A DNA stretch of 64,000 bases, from NCBI RefSeq assembly GCF_030296675.1, contig NZ_AP027736.1, forward strand, positions 992,001-1,056,000, given 5' to 3'. The notes beneath the pieces are model-generated. The model worked only from the letters and a program-made list of their open reading frames with translations, was not told where the DNA came from and ran no database searches. Positions within the stretch are counted from its first letter, which is position 1; every line of letters starts with the position of its first letter. The translations under genes were made by a program, and so were the position numbers. This document shows, in pieces, positions 52,365-61,654 of the stretch. Source of the DNA: Demequina sediminis. Lineage in GTDB: Bacteria; Actinomycetota; Actinomycetes; Actinomycetales; Demequinaceae.

Positions 52365-53070
52365 GCGACGCACCGCGGCGACCCTCGCGCTGGCGTGTGC
52401 GGCCGCCGTGACGGTGCTGGCCGCGTGCGTGCCTCTGTCGCCCCCGCCGTACGCGACGCCCTCGCCGGTGCGGGCCACCCCCATGGCCGATGCGGGCAAC
52501 GGCTTCTCTCACGCCGAGCGTCTCTCGCTGCGGGTCTGGGCGACGACGTGCACGTCGTATCGCAACGGCAGCGCGTGGATGCTCGACGAGACGCACGCGG
52601 TCACCAATCGGCACGTGGTCGAGGGAGCCTCGGTGATCGAGCTGACCGACTACAGGGGCACCGAGTATCACGGGACCACCGCGGCGTACTCGGACGAGGA
52701 CGACCTCGCGATCGTCACGATCGACGGCGCGTTCCCCGAGGCGGCAACGATCGCGGAGGAGGCGCCCGAGATCGGTGAGGCGTTGACGGTCACGGGCTAC
52801 GCGCTCGGGGGCCCTCTCGAGGCGCTCACCGGGCCGTATGTCGCGCTGCGGGAGAACGACCTCGATCCCGAGGGAGCGCACGTGTACTACATCGAGGTCG
52901 AGGCACGCGAGGGCAACTCGGGGTCGCCGGTCACCACCACCGACGGCGAGGTCGTCGGCGTGGTCTTCTCCTCCGACGGCGAGGAGTTCGCCGGCGCCGT
53001 CACTCTCGAGCGGTTGCGCGCCTTCCTCGACGCCGACGACGACCGTGTCCCGGTCGACGGGACCTGCTGA
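52357..53070 (+). CDS. Trypsin-like serine protease lipoprotein, module copy 2
   Basis: A 237-aa paralogue of the 51073 protease: lipobox LAAC (Cys24), His86 (VTNRHVV), Asp116 (DDLAIV) and Ser188 (GNSGSPV). The catalytic domain is complete and no PDZ domain follows. Sequence identity with the first copy is low apart from the catalytic blocks, so the duplication is old. ATG 52357 overlaps the coiled-coil gene by 8 bp. Converges on the sseB-like gene. Confidence 0.85.
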   Translation: MTERRTAATLALACAAAVTVLAACVPLSPPPYATPSPVRATPMADAGNGFSHAERLSLRVWATTCTSYRNGSAWMLDETHAVTNRHVVEGASVIELTDYRGTEYHGTTAAYSDEDDLAIVTIDGAFPEAATIAEEAPEIGEALTVTGYALGGPLEALTGPYVALRENDLDPEGAHVYYIEVEAREGNSGSPVTTTDGEVVGVVFSSDGEEFAGAVTLERLRAFLDADDDRVPVDGTC

Positions 53071-53076
53071 CGGCGC

Positions 53077-53802
53077 CTACGCCTGGGCGAGCCTCAGCTC
53101 GACGCTGTCGATACGCTGCGCGACCACGCTCGACTGCGCGAGCTGGTGTTGGACGCGCTCGACCACGGCGTCGAGCTCGGGTCGCGTGAGCCCCTCGACC
53201 AGCCGCAACACGATCGCGACCTCGGCTCCCCTGCCCGGCACGGCATCGACCGCGCGGAGCGACTCGTCTACCTCGACGGCCTCGGTGATCGCCTCCCTGA
53301 TGTCAAGCGCCACGGCACCATCGACGATCGCCGGACGCCACGGCTCGCCCTGACCCAGGGCCCAGACCGCCGGTCGCGGGATGAGGACCGTCTCCATGCC
53401 GGGGTTGAGCACGAGCGCGCTCCACCCCTCGGCGACGGCGGCGAGAGCGGCGCGCGGCCCCTCCGCGGGAATGGGACGGGCGTGCTCGCTCCATGCCTTC
53501 ATCGCGTCGACGTCGGTGAAGACGGGCAGCGCGGTGCGCCCGTCGGGCATCTCGACCGCGACGACTCCCGTCGACGCGACCTCGTCCTGCTCGAGGCCGT
53601 GACGGCCCACATGACGCTGCTCGCCCGAGGCCACCACGGGAATCAGCACGCGCGCATACGCGAGCGCATCGACCACGTCCGCGAGCGACGTATGCCCGTG
53701 CGAGAACTTGATGAGCGCCTGCGCGAGGCGCGCGTCGGCGCTGCCGTCATCGTCGGAGAAGATCGACTCGGGGATCTCCTTGAGGGGCTCGTCCTCGCTC
53801 AT
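53077..53802 (-). CDS. SseB family protein
   Basis: A 241-aa soluble protein with the SseB N-terminal domain (RVLIPVVASGEQ, VAVEMPDGRTALPVFTD, SEHARPIPAEG, LVLNPG) and a C-terminal part (GRGAEVAIVLRLVEGLTRPE) as in SseB_C. Located between priA and infC as in many actinobacteria. Its role is unknown. Residue order is complete and the length is normal. Confidence 0.85.
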   Translation of the reverse strand: MSEDEPLKEIPESIFSDDDGSADARLAQALIKFSHGHTSLADVVDALAYARVLIPVVASGEQRHVGRHGLEQDEVASTGVVAVEMPDGRTALPVFTDVDAMKAWSEHARPIPAEGPRAALAAVAEGWSALVLNPGMETVLIPRPAVWALGQGEPWRPAIVDGAVALDIREAITEAVEVDESLRAVDAVPGRGAEVAIVLRLVEGLTRPELDAVVERVQHQLAQSSVVAQRIDSVELRLAQA

Positions 53803-53832
53803 GACACCAGAGTAGGCCCGCCCTCCGACGGT

Positions 53833-54318
53833 TCAGGTCCCGGCGAGCCGGTCAAGCTCCGCGATCACGCCGTCGGGCGTCGCGAGCAGCCCGTCCTCGC
53901 CCTCGACGCGGGCCCACCGACACCCGTACGCGTCGATGACGATGCGCGTGAGCTCCTCACCCGTGGCGAGGGTGAGCACGTACTCGGGACCCAGCTCCAT
54001 GGTGCACGGCGACATGAGATCGGCCGGAGCGAGCGCGTCAACCAGGACACGCACCGCCTCGAGGTCCTCGATGGGCGCCGGTCCGTCCGCGAGCGTCCAC
54101 TCCTCGCCCAGCGTGTACACGCACAGCCAGGCGGCGTCGAACTCGCGGATCTCGGGGGCGCGCGCGGCCGCGGTCGCGTCGCCGCGCGCCGGAGCGAGCG
54201 TCTCCGCGCAGGCCGGGGCCGCCACCCGCGCGGTCGGATCCGCGCCACCCGCATCGTCCGCGGGAGCGCACGCCGACATCAACGCGACCACCGCCGCCAT
54301 CCTCACCGCAGCGCGCAT
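53833..54318 (-). CDS. Small putative lipoprotein
   Basis: 161 aa with a short signal sequence (VRMAAVVALMSAC, lipobox LMSAC), an Ala/Asp-rich linker and a compact domain with cysteines (PACAETL, WLCVYTL, SPCTMEL, YGCRWAR) that probably form two disulfides. Unrecognised family. ATG 54318 is preceded by GAGGGAGGAACG, an excellent ribosome-binding site. The linker includes GCATCGTCC (54251-54259), a partial copy of the genome word. Confidence 0.65.
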   Translation of the reverse strand: MRAAVRMAAVVALMSACAPADDAGGADPTARVAAPACAETLAPARGDATAAARAPEIREFDAAWLCVYTLGEEWTLADGPAPIEDLEAVRVLVDALAPADLMSPCTMELGPEYVLTLATGEELTRIVIDAYGCRWARVEGEDGLLATPDGVIAELDRLAGT

Positions 54319-54368
54319 CGTTCCTCCCTCACTGCCAGAGTAGACGCGCGCCGCCACGCGGGGTGGTC

Positions 54369-55105
54369 CTACGGACGTCCCGCGACGTCGAGCGCCTGCG
54401 GAAGCGTGAAGTTGCCGTTGTAGAGGGCCTTGCCCACGATCGCGCCCTCGATGCCGGCGGGCGTGAGCGTGCGCAGCGCGGCGATGTCCTCGAGAGAGCT
54501 GATGCCGCCCGACGCCACCACCGGCGCGGACGTGGCCTCGCAGACCTGGCGCAGCAGGTCGAGGTTGGGACCGGAGAGCATGCCGTCCTTCTTCACGTCG
54601 GTCACGACGTAGCGCGCACAGCCCGCCGCGTCGAGGCGAGCGAGCACCTCCCACAGGTCCCCGCCGTCCTGGGTCCAGCCGCGTGCCGCCAGGGTCGTGC
54701 CGCGCACGTCGAGTCCCACCGCGATGCGGTCGCCGTGACGGTCGATCGCCGATGCCGTCCACTCGGGGTTCTCCAGCGCGGCCGTGCCCAGGTTGACCCG
54801 CGCGCAGCCGGTCGCGAGCGCGCGCTCGAGCGACTCGTCGTCGCGGATCCCTCCGCTCATCTCGACCTTGACGTCCACCGCCTTGACCACGGCGGCGAGC
54901 AGGTCGGCGTTCGAGCGACGACCGAAGGCCGCGTCGAGGTCCACCAGGTGGATCCACTCCGCGCCGCCCGTGACCCAGTCGAGCGCGGCGGCCAGCGGGT
55001 CGCCGTAGCCGGTCTCCGACCCTGCCTCACCCTGCGTGAGACGCACGGCCTGGCCGTCGGCGACGTCGACGGCGGGCAGGAGCTCGAGGCGGGGGTCTGG
55101 GTCAT
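54369..55105 (-). CDS. priA: HisA/PriA phosphoribosyl isomerase (one-base break near start)
   Basis: A (beta-alpha)8 barrel that isomerises ProFAR in histidine synthesis; in actinobacteria PriA usually also serves as TrpF. Marks are [42 protein letters not shown] and [15 protein letters not shown]. The in-frame ORF opens only at 55046. ATG 55105 with GAGAGGA before it gives [18 protein letters not shown] once a sixth base is added to the five-base run at 55091-55095. About 245 aa. Bifunctionality is inferred from lineage, not shown here. Confidence 0.9.
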
Positions 55106-55170
55106 CGGGGATCCTCTCGATTGGGACGGAGACGGCGGCGCCAAGTCTCCCACAGGCCCGGCGGCGCCCT

Positions 55171-55827
55171 CTACAGCGAGAGCACCCAGTTGCGCAGGAG
55201 CGCGAGCCCGGCTTCGCCCGACTTCTCGGGGTGGAACTGCGTCGCGCTCAGCGGCCCGTTCTCGACGGCGGCCACGAAGCGGTCCTCGCCCTCGCCGGTC
55301 CCCGCGGTCGACCACGTGACGCGCGGCGCGGTGAGGCGCCCGGTGTCCTCGGTGGTGCCGAGCGGGAACTCGCGCGCGCCGTACGAGTGGACAAAGTAGA
55401 AGCGCTCGTCCTCGACGCCGGCGAACAGCGTCGAGCCGGATGCCGCCTCGACGTGCGCCCACCCCATGTTGGGCACCACCGGCGTCTGCAGGAGCTCCAC
55501 CGTGCCGGGCCACTGGTCGAGGCCCTCGGACTCGACGCCGTGCTCGACGCCGCGCTCGAACATCACCTGCATGCCTACGCAGATCCCCAGCACGGGACGG
55601 CCGCCGGCGAGGCGGCGGCCCACGATCTGGTCGCCGCGCACCGCGCGCAGTCCCTCCATCACCGCGGCGAACGCACCCACGCCGGGCACGACCAGGCCGT
55701 CGGCGCTCTCCGCCGCGGCGCGATCCGCGGTGAGGGTGACGTCGGCACCGACGTGCTCGAGGGCACGGACCGCCGAGCGCACGTTGCCGAACCCGTAGTC
55801 GAGGACGGTGACGGTAGGGGTGCTCAC
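55171..55827 (-). CDS. hisH: Imidazole glycerol phosphate synthase glutaminase subunit
   Basis: A 218-aa class I glutamine amidotransferase that feeds ammonia to HisF. Catalytic triad: Cys in [12 protein letters not shown] (~82), His in [11 protein letters not shown] and the following Glu (~195). GTG 55827 overlaps the stop of the upstream unknown ORF (GTGA). hisF itself is not found in this window; priA, not hisF, follows. Confidence 0.95.
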   Translation of the reverse strand: MSTPTVTVLDYGFGNVRSAVRALEHVGADVTLTADRAAAESADGLVVPGVGAFAAVMEGLRAVRGDQIVGRRLAGGRPVLGICVGMQVMFERGVEHGVESEGLDQWPGTVELLQTPVVPNMGWAHVEAASGSTLFAGVEDERFYFVHSYGAREFPLGTTEDTGRLTAPRVTWSTAGTGEGEDRFVAAVENGPLSATQFHPEKSGEAGLALLRNWVLSL

Positions 55828-56300
55828 GCCTGGTTCCTCCTCAGCGCCTTGGCCTCCTTGAGGAGCTCGCGGTAGGCCGCGAACCTGCTCATCTTCGTCG
55901 AGTGCACCTTGTCGGCGTGCGTCGAGGCCACGTCGTCGATGCTCTGCGCGCCCGTGAGCAGCGTCGTCACGACGCCGGGAGCGTCCGCGAGCGCGAGGCC
56001 GGCGGGCAGGTCACGCACCGCGACGCCGCCCTTCCACACCTCGACCTTGGCCTGTCCGTCCCTGGTCACGGCGAGCAGGAACTCGGCCTGCTTGACGAAT
56101 CCCGACACCGTGCGCGTCGCGGAGTTCACCGCCGCCGGGCTCGCGTCCTCGAACACCGCGAGGGGTCCGCCGCTGGTCTCGAGCACGCGCCCACGCACCT
56201 TGTTGAGCGCCAAGAGCGCGGTGAGGAAGCGCGCGCTGGGGATGGGCGTGAGGAGCAGCGCGACGTCAGGTGAGGACGATGCCGGGGTGCCTTCCGTCAC
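55824..56300 (-). CDS. Conserved-position hypothetical protein between hisB and hisH
   Basis: 158 aa, soluble: a disordered N-terminus ([11 protein letters not shown]) followed by a mixed alpha/beta domain with [19 protein letters not shown] and [19 protein letters not shown]. No family recognised. GTG 56300 overlaps the hisB stop and its stop overlaps hisH, so it is made as part of the his operon. The GAGGACGATGCCGG word (56274-56283) lies in the disordered start. Confidence 0.6.
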   Translation of the reverse strand: MTEGTPASSSPDVALLLTPIPSARFLTALLALNKVRGRVLETSGGPLAVFEDASPAAVNSATRTVSGFVKQAEFLLAVTRDGQAKVEVWKGGVAVRDLPAGLALADAPGVVTTLLTGAQSIDDVASTHADKVHSTKMSRFAAYRELLKEAKALRRNQA

Positions 56301-56896
56301 AGGGCGCCCTTGGTCGAGGGGATGCCCTGGACGCGGTCGTCGGTGGCGACGGCGGCGCGCAGCGCACGCGCGAGTGCCTTGAACTGCGCCTCCACGATGT
56401 GGTGAGGGTCGCGACCCGCGAGCACCCGCATGTGGACGCAGATGCCGGCGTGGTGCGCGATCGACTCGAGCGCGTGGCCGGTGAGCGAGCCGGCGAAGTT
56501 GCCGCCGATCAGGTGAGTGGCCTGGCCGATCGGCTCGCCGGTGTGGACAAAGTAGGGGCGTCCGGAGACGTCCACCACGCACTGCGCGAGGGCCTCGTCG
56601 AGAGGCACGAGCGCGTCGCCGAACCGCGAGATGCCCGCCTTGTCACCCAACGCCTGGCGCAGCGCCTCGCCGATGCAGATCGCGACGTCCTCCACGGTGT
56701 GGTGCGAGTCGATGTGGATGTCACCCGTCGCGCGGACGGTGAGGTCCATGAGCGAGTGCTTGCCCAGCGCCGTGAGCATGTGGTCGTAGAACGGCACTCC
56801 CGTGCTGATCTCCGTGCGTCCCGATCCATCCAGATCGAGCTCGACAAGCACCGACGACTCACTCGTGGTGCGCTCGATACGTCCCGTGCGGCTCAT
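56297..56896 (-). CDS. hisB: Imidazoleglycerol-phosphate dehydratase
   Basis: A 199-aa mono-functional HisB (no phosphatase domain). It has the two metal-binding repeats [15 protein letters not shown] (~residues 65-79) and [12 protein letters not shown], and the start [14 protein letters not shown]. Mn2+-dependent dehydration of IGP. The ATG overlaps the hisC stop (ATGA). Confidence 0.96.
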   Translation of the reverse strand: MSRTGRIERTTSESSVLVELDLDGSGRTEISTGVPFYDHMLTALGKHSLMDLTVRATGDIHIDSHHTVEDVAICIGEALRQALGDKAGISRFGDALVPLDEALAQCVVDVSGRPYFVHTGEPIGQATHLIGGNFAGSLTGHALESIAHHAGICVHMRVLAGRDPHHIVEAQFKALARALRAAVATDDRVQGIPSTKGAL

Positions 56897-57986
56897 GCCG
56901 TGACCTCCAGCAGCGCGCTGCGGAACAGCGCCATCTCCTGCGGCGTGCCGATCGACACGCGCAGCCAACCCTCGGGCCCCGTCACGCGGATCAGCACACC
57001 GCGCGCGAGCAGGCCCTGGAATACCCTCTCACGATCCTCGAACGGGCCGAACAGCGCGAAGTTCGCGTCGGTGTCGGCCACCGTGTATCCCTGGTCGCGC
57101 AGCCAGGCGACGGTATCGTCGCGCTCGGCGCGGATCTCGTCGACCTGCGCCTGCAGGTCGCGGTGGTGCGCGAGAGCCGCCCTGGCGGTCGCCTGCGTGA
57201 CGGCGCTCAGGTGGTACGGCAGGCGCACGACGCGCAGCGCATCGATGACCTCCTCGTGCGCGGCGAGGTAGCCCAGCCGGCCCCCGCGAGCGCGAAGGCC
57301 TTCGACATCGTGCGGCTGACGGCGAGGTGAGGGTGCGCGGGGATGAGAGAGGCGGCGCTCGGCACGCCGCGCCGGCGGAACTCCGCGTACGCCTCGTCGA
57401 TCACGACAAGGCACCCGCCGGGCACGTCGGCGGCCGCCGCGAGGAGCGCCTCGACGTGCACGAGCGGCAGCGCCGTGCCGGTGGGGTTGTTGGGGCTGGC
57501 GACAATCACCATGACGGGAGCCACGTCGCGGATGGCGGCCGTCGCGGCGTCGATGTCGAGCGTGAAGTCGGCGCGGCGCGGGAGCGTCACGAAGTCGGTG
57601 AGCGTGTCCCTCGCGTACTCGGGGTACATCGAATACGTGGGGGCGAAGCTCAGCACCTTGCGCCCTGGCCCACCGAAGGCCTGGTGGAGGTGAAGCATGA
57701 CCTCGTTCGAGCCGTTCGCGGCCCAGATGTTGCGCGGCTCGAGGAAGTCGACATGACTCTCGGCGGCCAGGTAGGCCGCGAGGTCCCCGCGCAGCAGCAG
57801 GAAGTCGCGGTCGGGATAGCGGTTGAGACCCTCGGCCGCCTTGCGCACGGCCGCGGCGATGGCGTCCACCACGGCGTCCGGCGGCGCATAGGGGTTCTCG
57901 TTGACGTTGAGGCGCGCGGTCACGTCCAGTTGGGGCGCACCATACGGCTCGAGCCCGGCCAGTTCGGGGCGGATCGGCAGAGTCAT
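56893..57986 (-). CDS. hisC: Histidinol-phosphate aminotransferase (one-base break)
   Basis: PLP-dependent class I aminotransferase. Seen: [12 protein letters not shown], the segment [42 protein letters not shown] and the PLP lysine in [12 protein letters not shown]. The frame breaks at the five-base run 57281-57285; a sixth base gives [13 protein letters not shown] and continues to 56893 ([10 protein letters not shown]). About 364 aa in all. First gene of the downstream his cluster. Confidence 0.93.
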
Positions 57987-58025
57987 GGGGAGATTCTAGT
58001 GAGACGCGCCGGAGCGTCCGCGACG

Positions 58026-59291
58026 CTACACCTGTCCCGAGAAGGTCAGCGCGAGCAGCGCGATGTTGAGCGCCACGATCAGTGCGACCACGGTCCATGC
58101 CACGACCTGCGTGGGGCGCGAGTTGACGTGCTCCCCCATCACCGTGCGGTCCGAGGTCAGCCGCACGAGCGGGATCACCGCGAACGGGATGCCGATGCTC
58201 AGCACGACCTGCGAGATCACCAGCGCCCACGTCGGGTTTGCGCCCGCACCGAGGATGACGAGCGCGGGGATGAGCGTGATCGACCGGCGGATCCACACCG
58301 GAATGCGCCGATGCAGCAGACCTCCCATGATGGCGGCGCCCGCGTAGCAGCCCACCGAGGTCGAGGCGAGTCCCGAGGCGAGCAGGCCCACCGCGAAGGC
58401 GGCGGCGATCACGGGTCCGAGCGCCGACTCGATCGCGCCGTGCGCCCCCTCGATCGAGTCCGTGCCTCCCACTCCCCTGAGGCTTCCGGCGGCGAGCAGC
58501 AGCATCGCGATGTTGACCGACCCCGCGATGACGAGCGAGAGCGCGACGTCCCACTTCGTGACGTGGAGCAAGTGGCGCAGGCGCGGCGCGTCGTGACCCG
58601 CGCCGTGACGGTCGCGCGACAGCGAGCTGTGCAGATAGATCACGTGCGGCATGACGGTCGCGCCCAGCATCGACGCCGCGAGCAGGACAGTTCCGGGGCC
58701 GTCGAATCGCGGCACGAGGCCGCCCGCGGCCTCGCCCCACTGCGTGTCGGAGACCACCAACCCGGCCACGAACCCGATCGCGATGACGGCGAGCAGGCCC
58801 ATGATGACGAACTCGAACGGCCGCTGACCGCGCCGCGACTGCACCGCGAGCAGCCCGAGCGAGACGAGTCCCACGATGAGGCCGCCGAGCACGAGCGGGA
58901 CGTCGAACAGCAGGTAGAGCGCGAGCGCGCCGCCGATCACCTCGGCGAGATCGGTCATGGCCGCGACCACCTCGGCCTGTCCCCAGTACGCCAGGCGCCC
59001 CCGCGTGCGCAGCCGGCCGCGCAGCAGCTCGGGCATGCTCTGGCCGGTCACCAGCCCCAGCTTCGCGGACGTGTACTGAATGAGCACGGCCATGAGGTTC
59101 GACACCACGAGGACCCAGACCAGGAGATAGCCGTGCTCGGCCCCGGCCGTCAGGTTCGCGGCGACGTTGCCGGGGTCGACGTACGCGACGGCCGCCACGA
59201 ACGCCGGTCCGAGCAGGGTGACGATGCGCCGGAAGGGTCCGCGGGCGCGCTCGGCCCGTTCGCGGTCGACCTCCACCAACGCGTTTGCCAT
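58026..59291 (-). CDS. mntH: Nramp-family Mn2+/Fe2+ transporter
   Basis: A 421-aa, 11-helix Nramp importer driven by protons. The metal-binding TM1 motif is present as YVDPGNVAANL (~residues 37-47) and the TM6 motif as ATVMPHVIYLHS. A DtxR/MntR-like operator (59336-59357) and a leader hairpin lie in front of the ATG at 59291, pointing to metal control. It separates hisC from hisD, an unusual interruption of the his cluster. Confidence 0.93.
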   Translation of the reverse strand: MANALVEVDRERAERARGPFRRIVTLLGPAFVAAVAYVDPGNVAANLTAGAEHGYLLVWVLVVSNLMAVLIQYTSAKLGLVTGQSMPELLRGRLRTRGRLAYWGQAEVVAAMTDLAEVIGGALALYLLFDVPLVLGGLIVGLVSLGLLAVQSRRGQRPFEFVIMGLLAVIAIGFVAGLVVSDTQWGEAAGGLVPRFDGPGTVLLAASMLGATVMPHVIYLHSSLSRDRHGAGHDAPRLRHLLHVTKWDVALSLVIAGSVNIAMLLLAAGSLRGVGGTDSIEGAHGAIESALGPVIAAAFAVGLLASGLASTSVGCYAGAAIMGGLLHRRIPVWIRRSITLIPALVILGAGANPTWALVISQVVLSIGIPFAVIPLVRLTSDRTVMGEHVNSRPTQVVAWTVVALIVALNIALLALTFSGQV

Positions 59292-59308
59292 CGCTCGTCC
59301 CCTTCCAC

Positions 59309-59330
59309 GGCGCGGCGAGGGCGCCGCGCC
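59309..59330 (-). other. Hairpin in the mntH 5' leader
   Basis: GGCGCGGCG (59309-59317) pairs with CGCCGCGCC (59322-59330) around a 4-nt loop, 18 bp upstream of the mntH start codon. Confidence 0.5.
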
Positions 59331-59335
59331 GACAG

Positions 59336-59357
59336 AAAGTTAGGGTAGCCGAACTTT
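59336..59357 (-). promoter_or_regulatory. DtxR/MntR-like metal-repressor box before mntH
   Basis: AGTTAGGGTAGCCGAACT with flanking AA/TT is an imperfect palindrome with the TTAGGnTAGCC core of DtxR/IdeR/MntR operators. It lies 45 bp upstream of mntH, in the promoter region shared with recQ. Mn2+ repression is the natural inference. Confidence 0.6.
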
Positions 59358-59401
59358 TCCGTCGACGGCGCCTCGTGCGCGGCGGTGTCGGACCGCCCAC
59401 C

Positions 59402-59407
59402 TACCAT
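59402..59407 (+). promoter_or_regulatory. -10 hexamer of a leaderless promoter (recQ)
   Basis: TACCAT ends 6 nt before ATG 59414. No Shine-Dalgarno is present. Confidence 0.4.
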
Positions 59408-59413
59408 CGCCGG

Positions 59414-61602
59414 ATGGACTCCACCCCGGCATCGTCCCCCACCTCACTCCGCCACGAGGCGGAGGAGGCCCTGCGCGCGCTCGTGGGCCGGGGCGACGCC
59501 CGGCTGCGCGACGACCAATGGACCGCGATCTCCGCTCTCGTCGAGCGGCGGGCCCGCGCGCTCGTGGTGCAGCGCACCGGCTGGGGAAGTCCGCGGTGTA
59601 CTTCGTCGCGACCGCTCTCCTCCGGGCGCGCGGGGCCGGTCCCACCGTGATCGTGTCGCCGCTGCTCGCGCTCATGCGCGATCAGATCGGCGCCGCCTCG
59701 CGGGCCGGGATCCGCGCGGCCACGGTCAACTCCGCGAACGTCACCGAATGGGAGGCGGTCCACGCCGGGATCGCGGCGGGAGAGGTCGACGTGCTGCTGT
59801 GCTCGCCCGAGCGCCTCAACAACCCGCGCTTCCGCGACGAGGTCCTGCCCCGCCTCGCGGCCGATGCGGGACTCGTGGTGATCGACGAGGCTCACTGCAT
59901 CTCGGACTGGGGACACGACTTCCGTCCCGACTATCGGCGCATCAGGACGCTGCTCGCCGATCTCCCGCCCGGCATTCCCGTGCTCGCGACCACCGCCACC
60001 GCGAACGAGCGCGTCACCGCGGACGTCGCGGAGCAGCTCGGGGTGACGAGCGGAGCGCCGGGAGAGGTGCTGGTCCTGCGCGGCGCGCTGGACCGGGAGT
60101 CGCTCCACCTGGCGGTGGTCCCGTTGCCCGATCCCGCGACGCGGGTCGCGTGGCTCGCGCGTGCGCTGCGCGACATCGAGGGCTCCGGCATCGTGTACTG
60201 CCTCACGGTGTCGGCGGCGGAGGAGGTCGCGCAGCAGCTGCGTGCCGCGGGGCTCGAGGTCGGGGCGTACACCGGCCGCACCGACCCCGCCGAGCGCGAG
60301 CGCCTCGAGGAGGACCTCAAGGACAACCGCGTCAAGGCGCTCATCGCGACCTCGGCGCTCGGCATGGGCTTCGACAAGCCGGACCTGGGTTTCGTGGTGC
60401 ATCTGGGGGCGCCCGCGTCCCCCATCGCGTACTACCAGCAGGTGGGTCGCGCGGGACGAGGCGTCGACCGCGCGCTGGTCGCGCTCTTGCCGGGCCCGGA
60501 GGACCGCGCGATCTGGGAGTGGTTCGGCGCGCAGTCCTTTCCCGACGAGACCCGGGTGCGCGCCGCGCTCGACGCGCTGAGCGTCGACACCCCGACCTCG
60601 GTCGCATCGCTCGAGACCGCGGTCGACCTCAAGCGCGGCCGGCTCGAGTCGATGCTCAAGGTGCTCGACGTCGACGGCGCGGTGCGCCGCGTCGAACGCG
60701 GGTGGGTCGCGACGGGCGCCGCGTGGGAGTACGACGCCGAGCGCTATCGCAGGGTCGCCGCGACGCGCGTCGCGGAACAGGAGGCGATGATCGCGTACGA
60801 GCGCACCACGGATTGCCGTATGGCCTTCCTGCGCCGGGCGCTCGATGATCCCGACCTCGCCGAGGGCTGGCGCTGCGGACGATGCGACACGTGCGGAGGC
60901 GTGTCGCTCCCCGACGCGCCCGACGCCGCCGCGATCGAGTCCGCACGCTCCGACCTCGACCGCGTGGGCGTCGAGATCATGCCCAGGCCCCAGTGGCCGT
61001 CGGGGCTCGACGCTCTGGGCCTCGACCTGCGCGGACGGATTCCCGCGGGAGAGATGGCGGAGACCGGCAGGGCCGTCGCTCGACTCGACGGGCTGGGCTG
61101 GTCGGGGCCGCTGCGCGAGCTCTTCGCCGCGGTGGACGAGGACGGATCACCGTGGGACGGCGAGACGCCGGCGCCGCTGCGCACCGCCGCGGTGCGCGCC
61201 CTCACCGACTGGGATGAGCTGTGGGGCGACGACGACGGCGAGCGCCGCCCGCGCGTGGACGGCGTGATCGCGGTGCGCTCGACCACGCGGCCGCGGCTGG
61301 TCGAGCACCTCGCCGGCGGCCTCGCGGGGTGGTTGGGCGTGCCGCTCGTGGGCACGGTCGGCCCCGTGCCGGGCAGGGAGGAGCCGGACCGTCACGACGT
61401 CAACTCCGCGATTCGCCTCGCGGGGGTCGCGCGCCGGCTGGCGCTCGAGCTCTCGCCCGCGGCCGCCCACGGGCTCGCGGGACGCGCGGTGCTGATCGTC
61501 GACGACGCCACGGACTCGGGCTGGACACTCACGGTCGCGGCGCGGCTCGTGAGGCGCGCCGGGGCAGGCGCAGTCCACCCCTTCGTGCTCGCGGTGCGCT
61601 AG
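59414..61602 (+). CDS. RecQ-family DNA helicase fused to a phosphoribosyltransferase-like domain (one-base break)
   Basis: About 729 aa. Helicase motif I is split by a missing G at 59583-59586 (corrected: RTGWGKSAVYF). Then come VSPLLALMRDQ, the DEAH box VVIDEAHCISDWGHDFRPDY (read in parts), ATTATANERV, QVGRAGRG and a zinc region (DCRMAFLRR, CGRCDTCGG). A ~190-aa C-terminal extension ends with VLIVDDATDSGWTLTVAARL, a PRPP-loop-like motif of type I phosphoribosyltransferases. The start is leaderless. Divergent from mntH, convergent with hisD. Confidence 0.85.
59428..59439 (-). repeat. GGGGACGATGCC motif copy
   Basis: In the dispensable N-terminus of the RecQ protein, where the sense strand encodes TPASSPTS. 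Confidence 0.6.
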
Positions 61603-61654
61603 GCCGAGACCGCCGCGGCCGTCGCCGTCGCCGCTACCGCCGTGCGGCCGCGAC

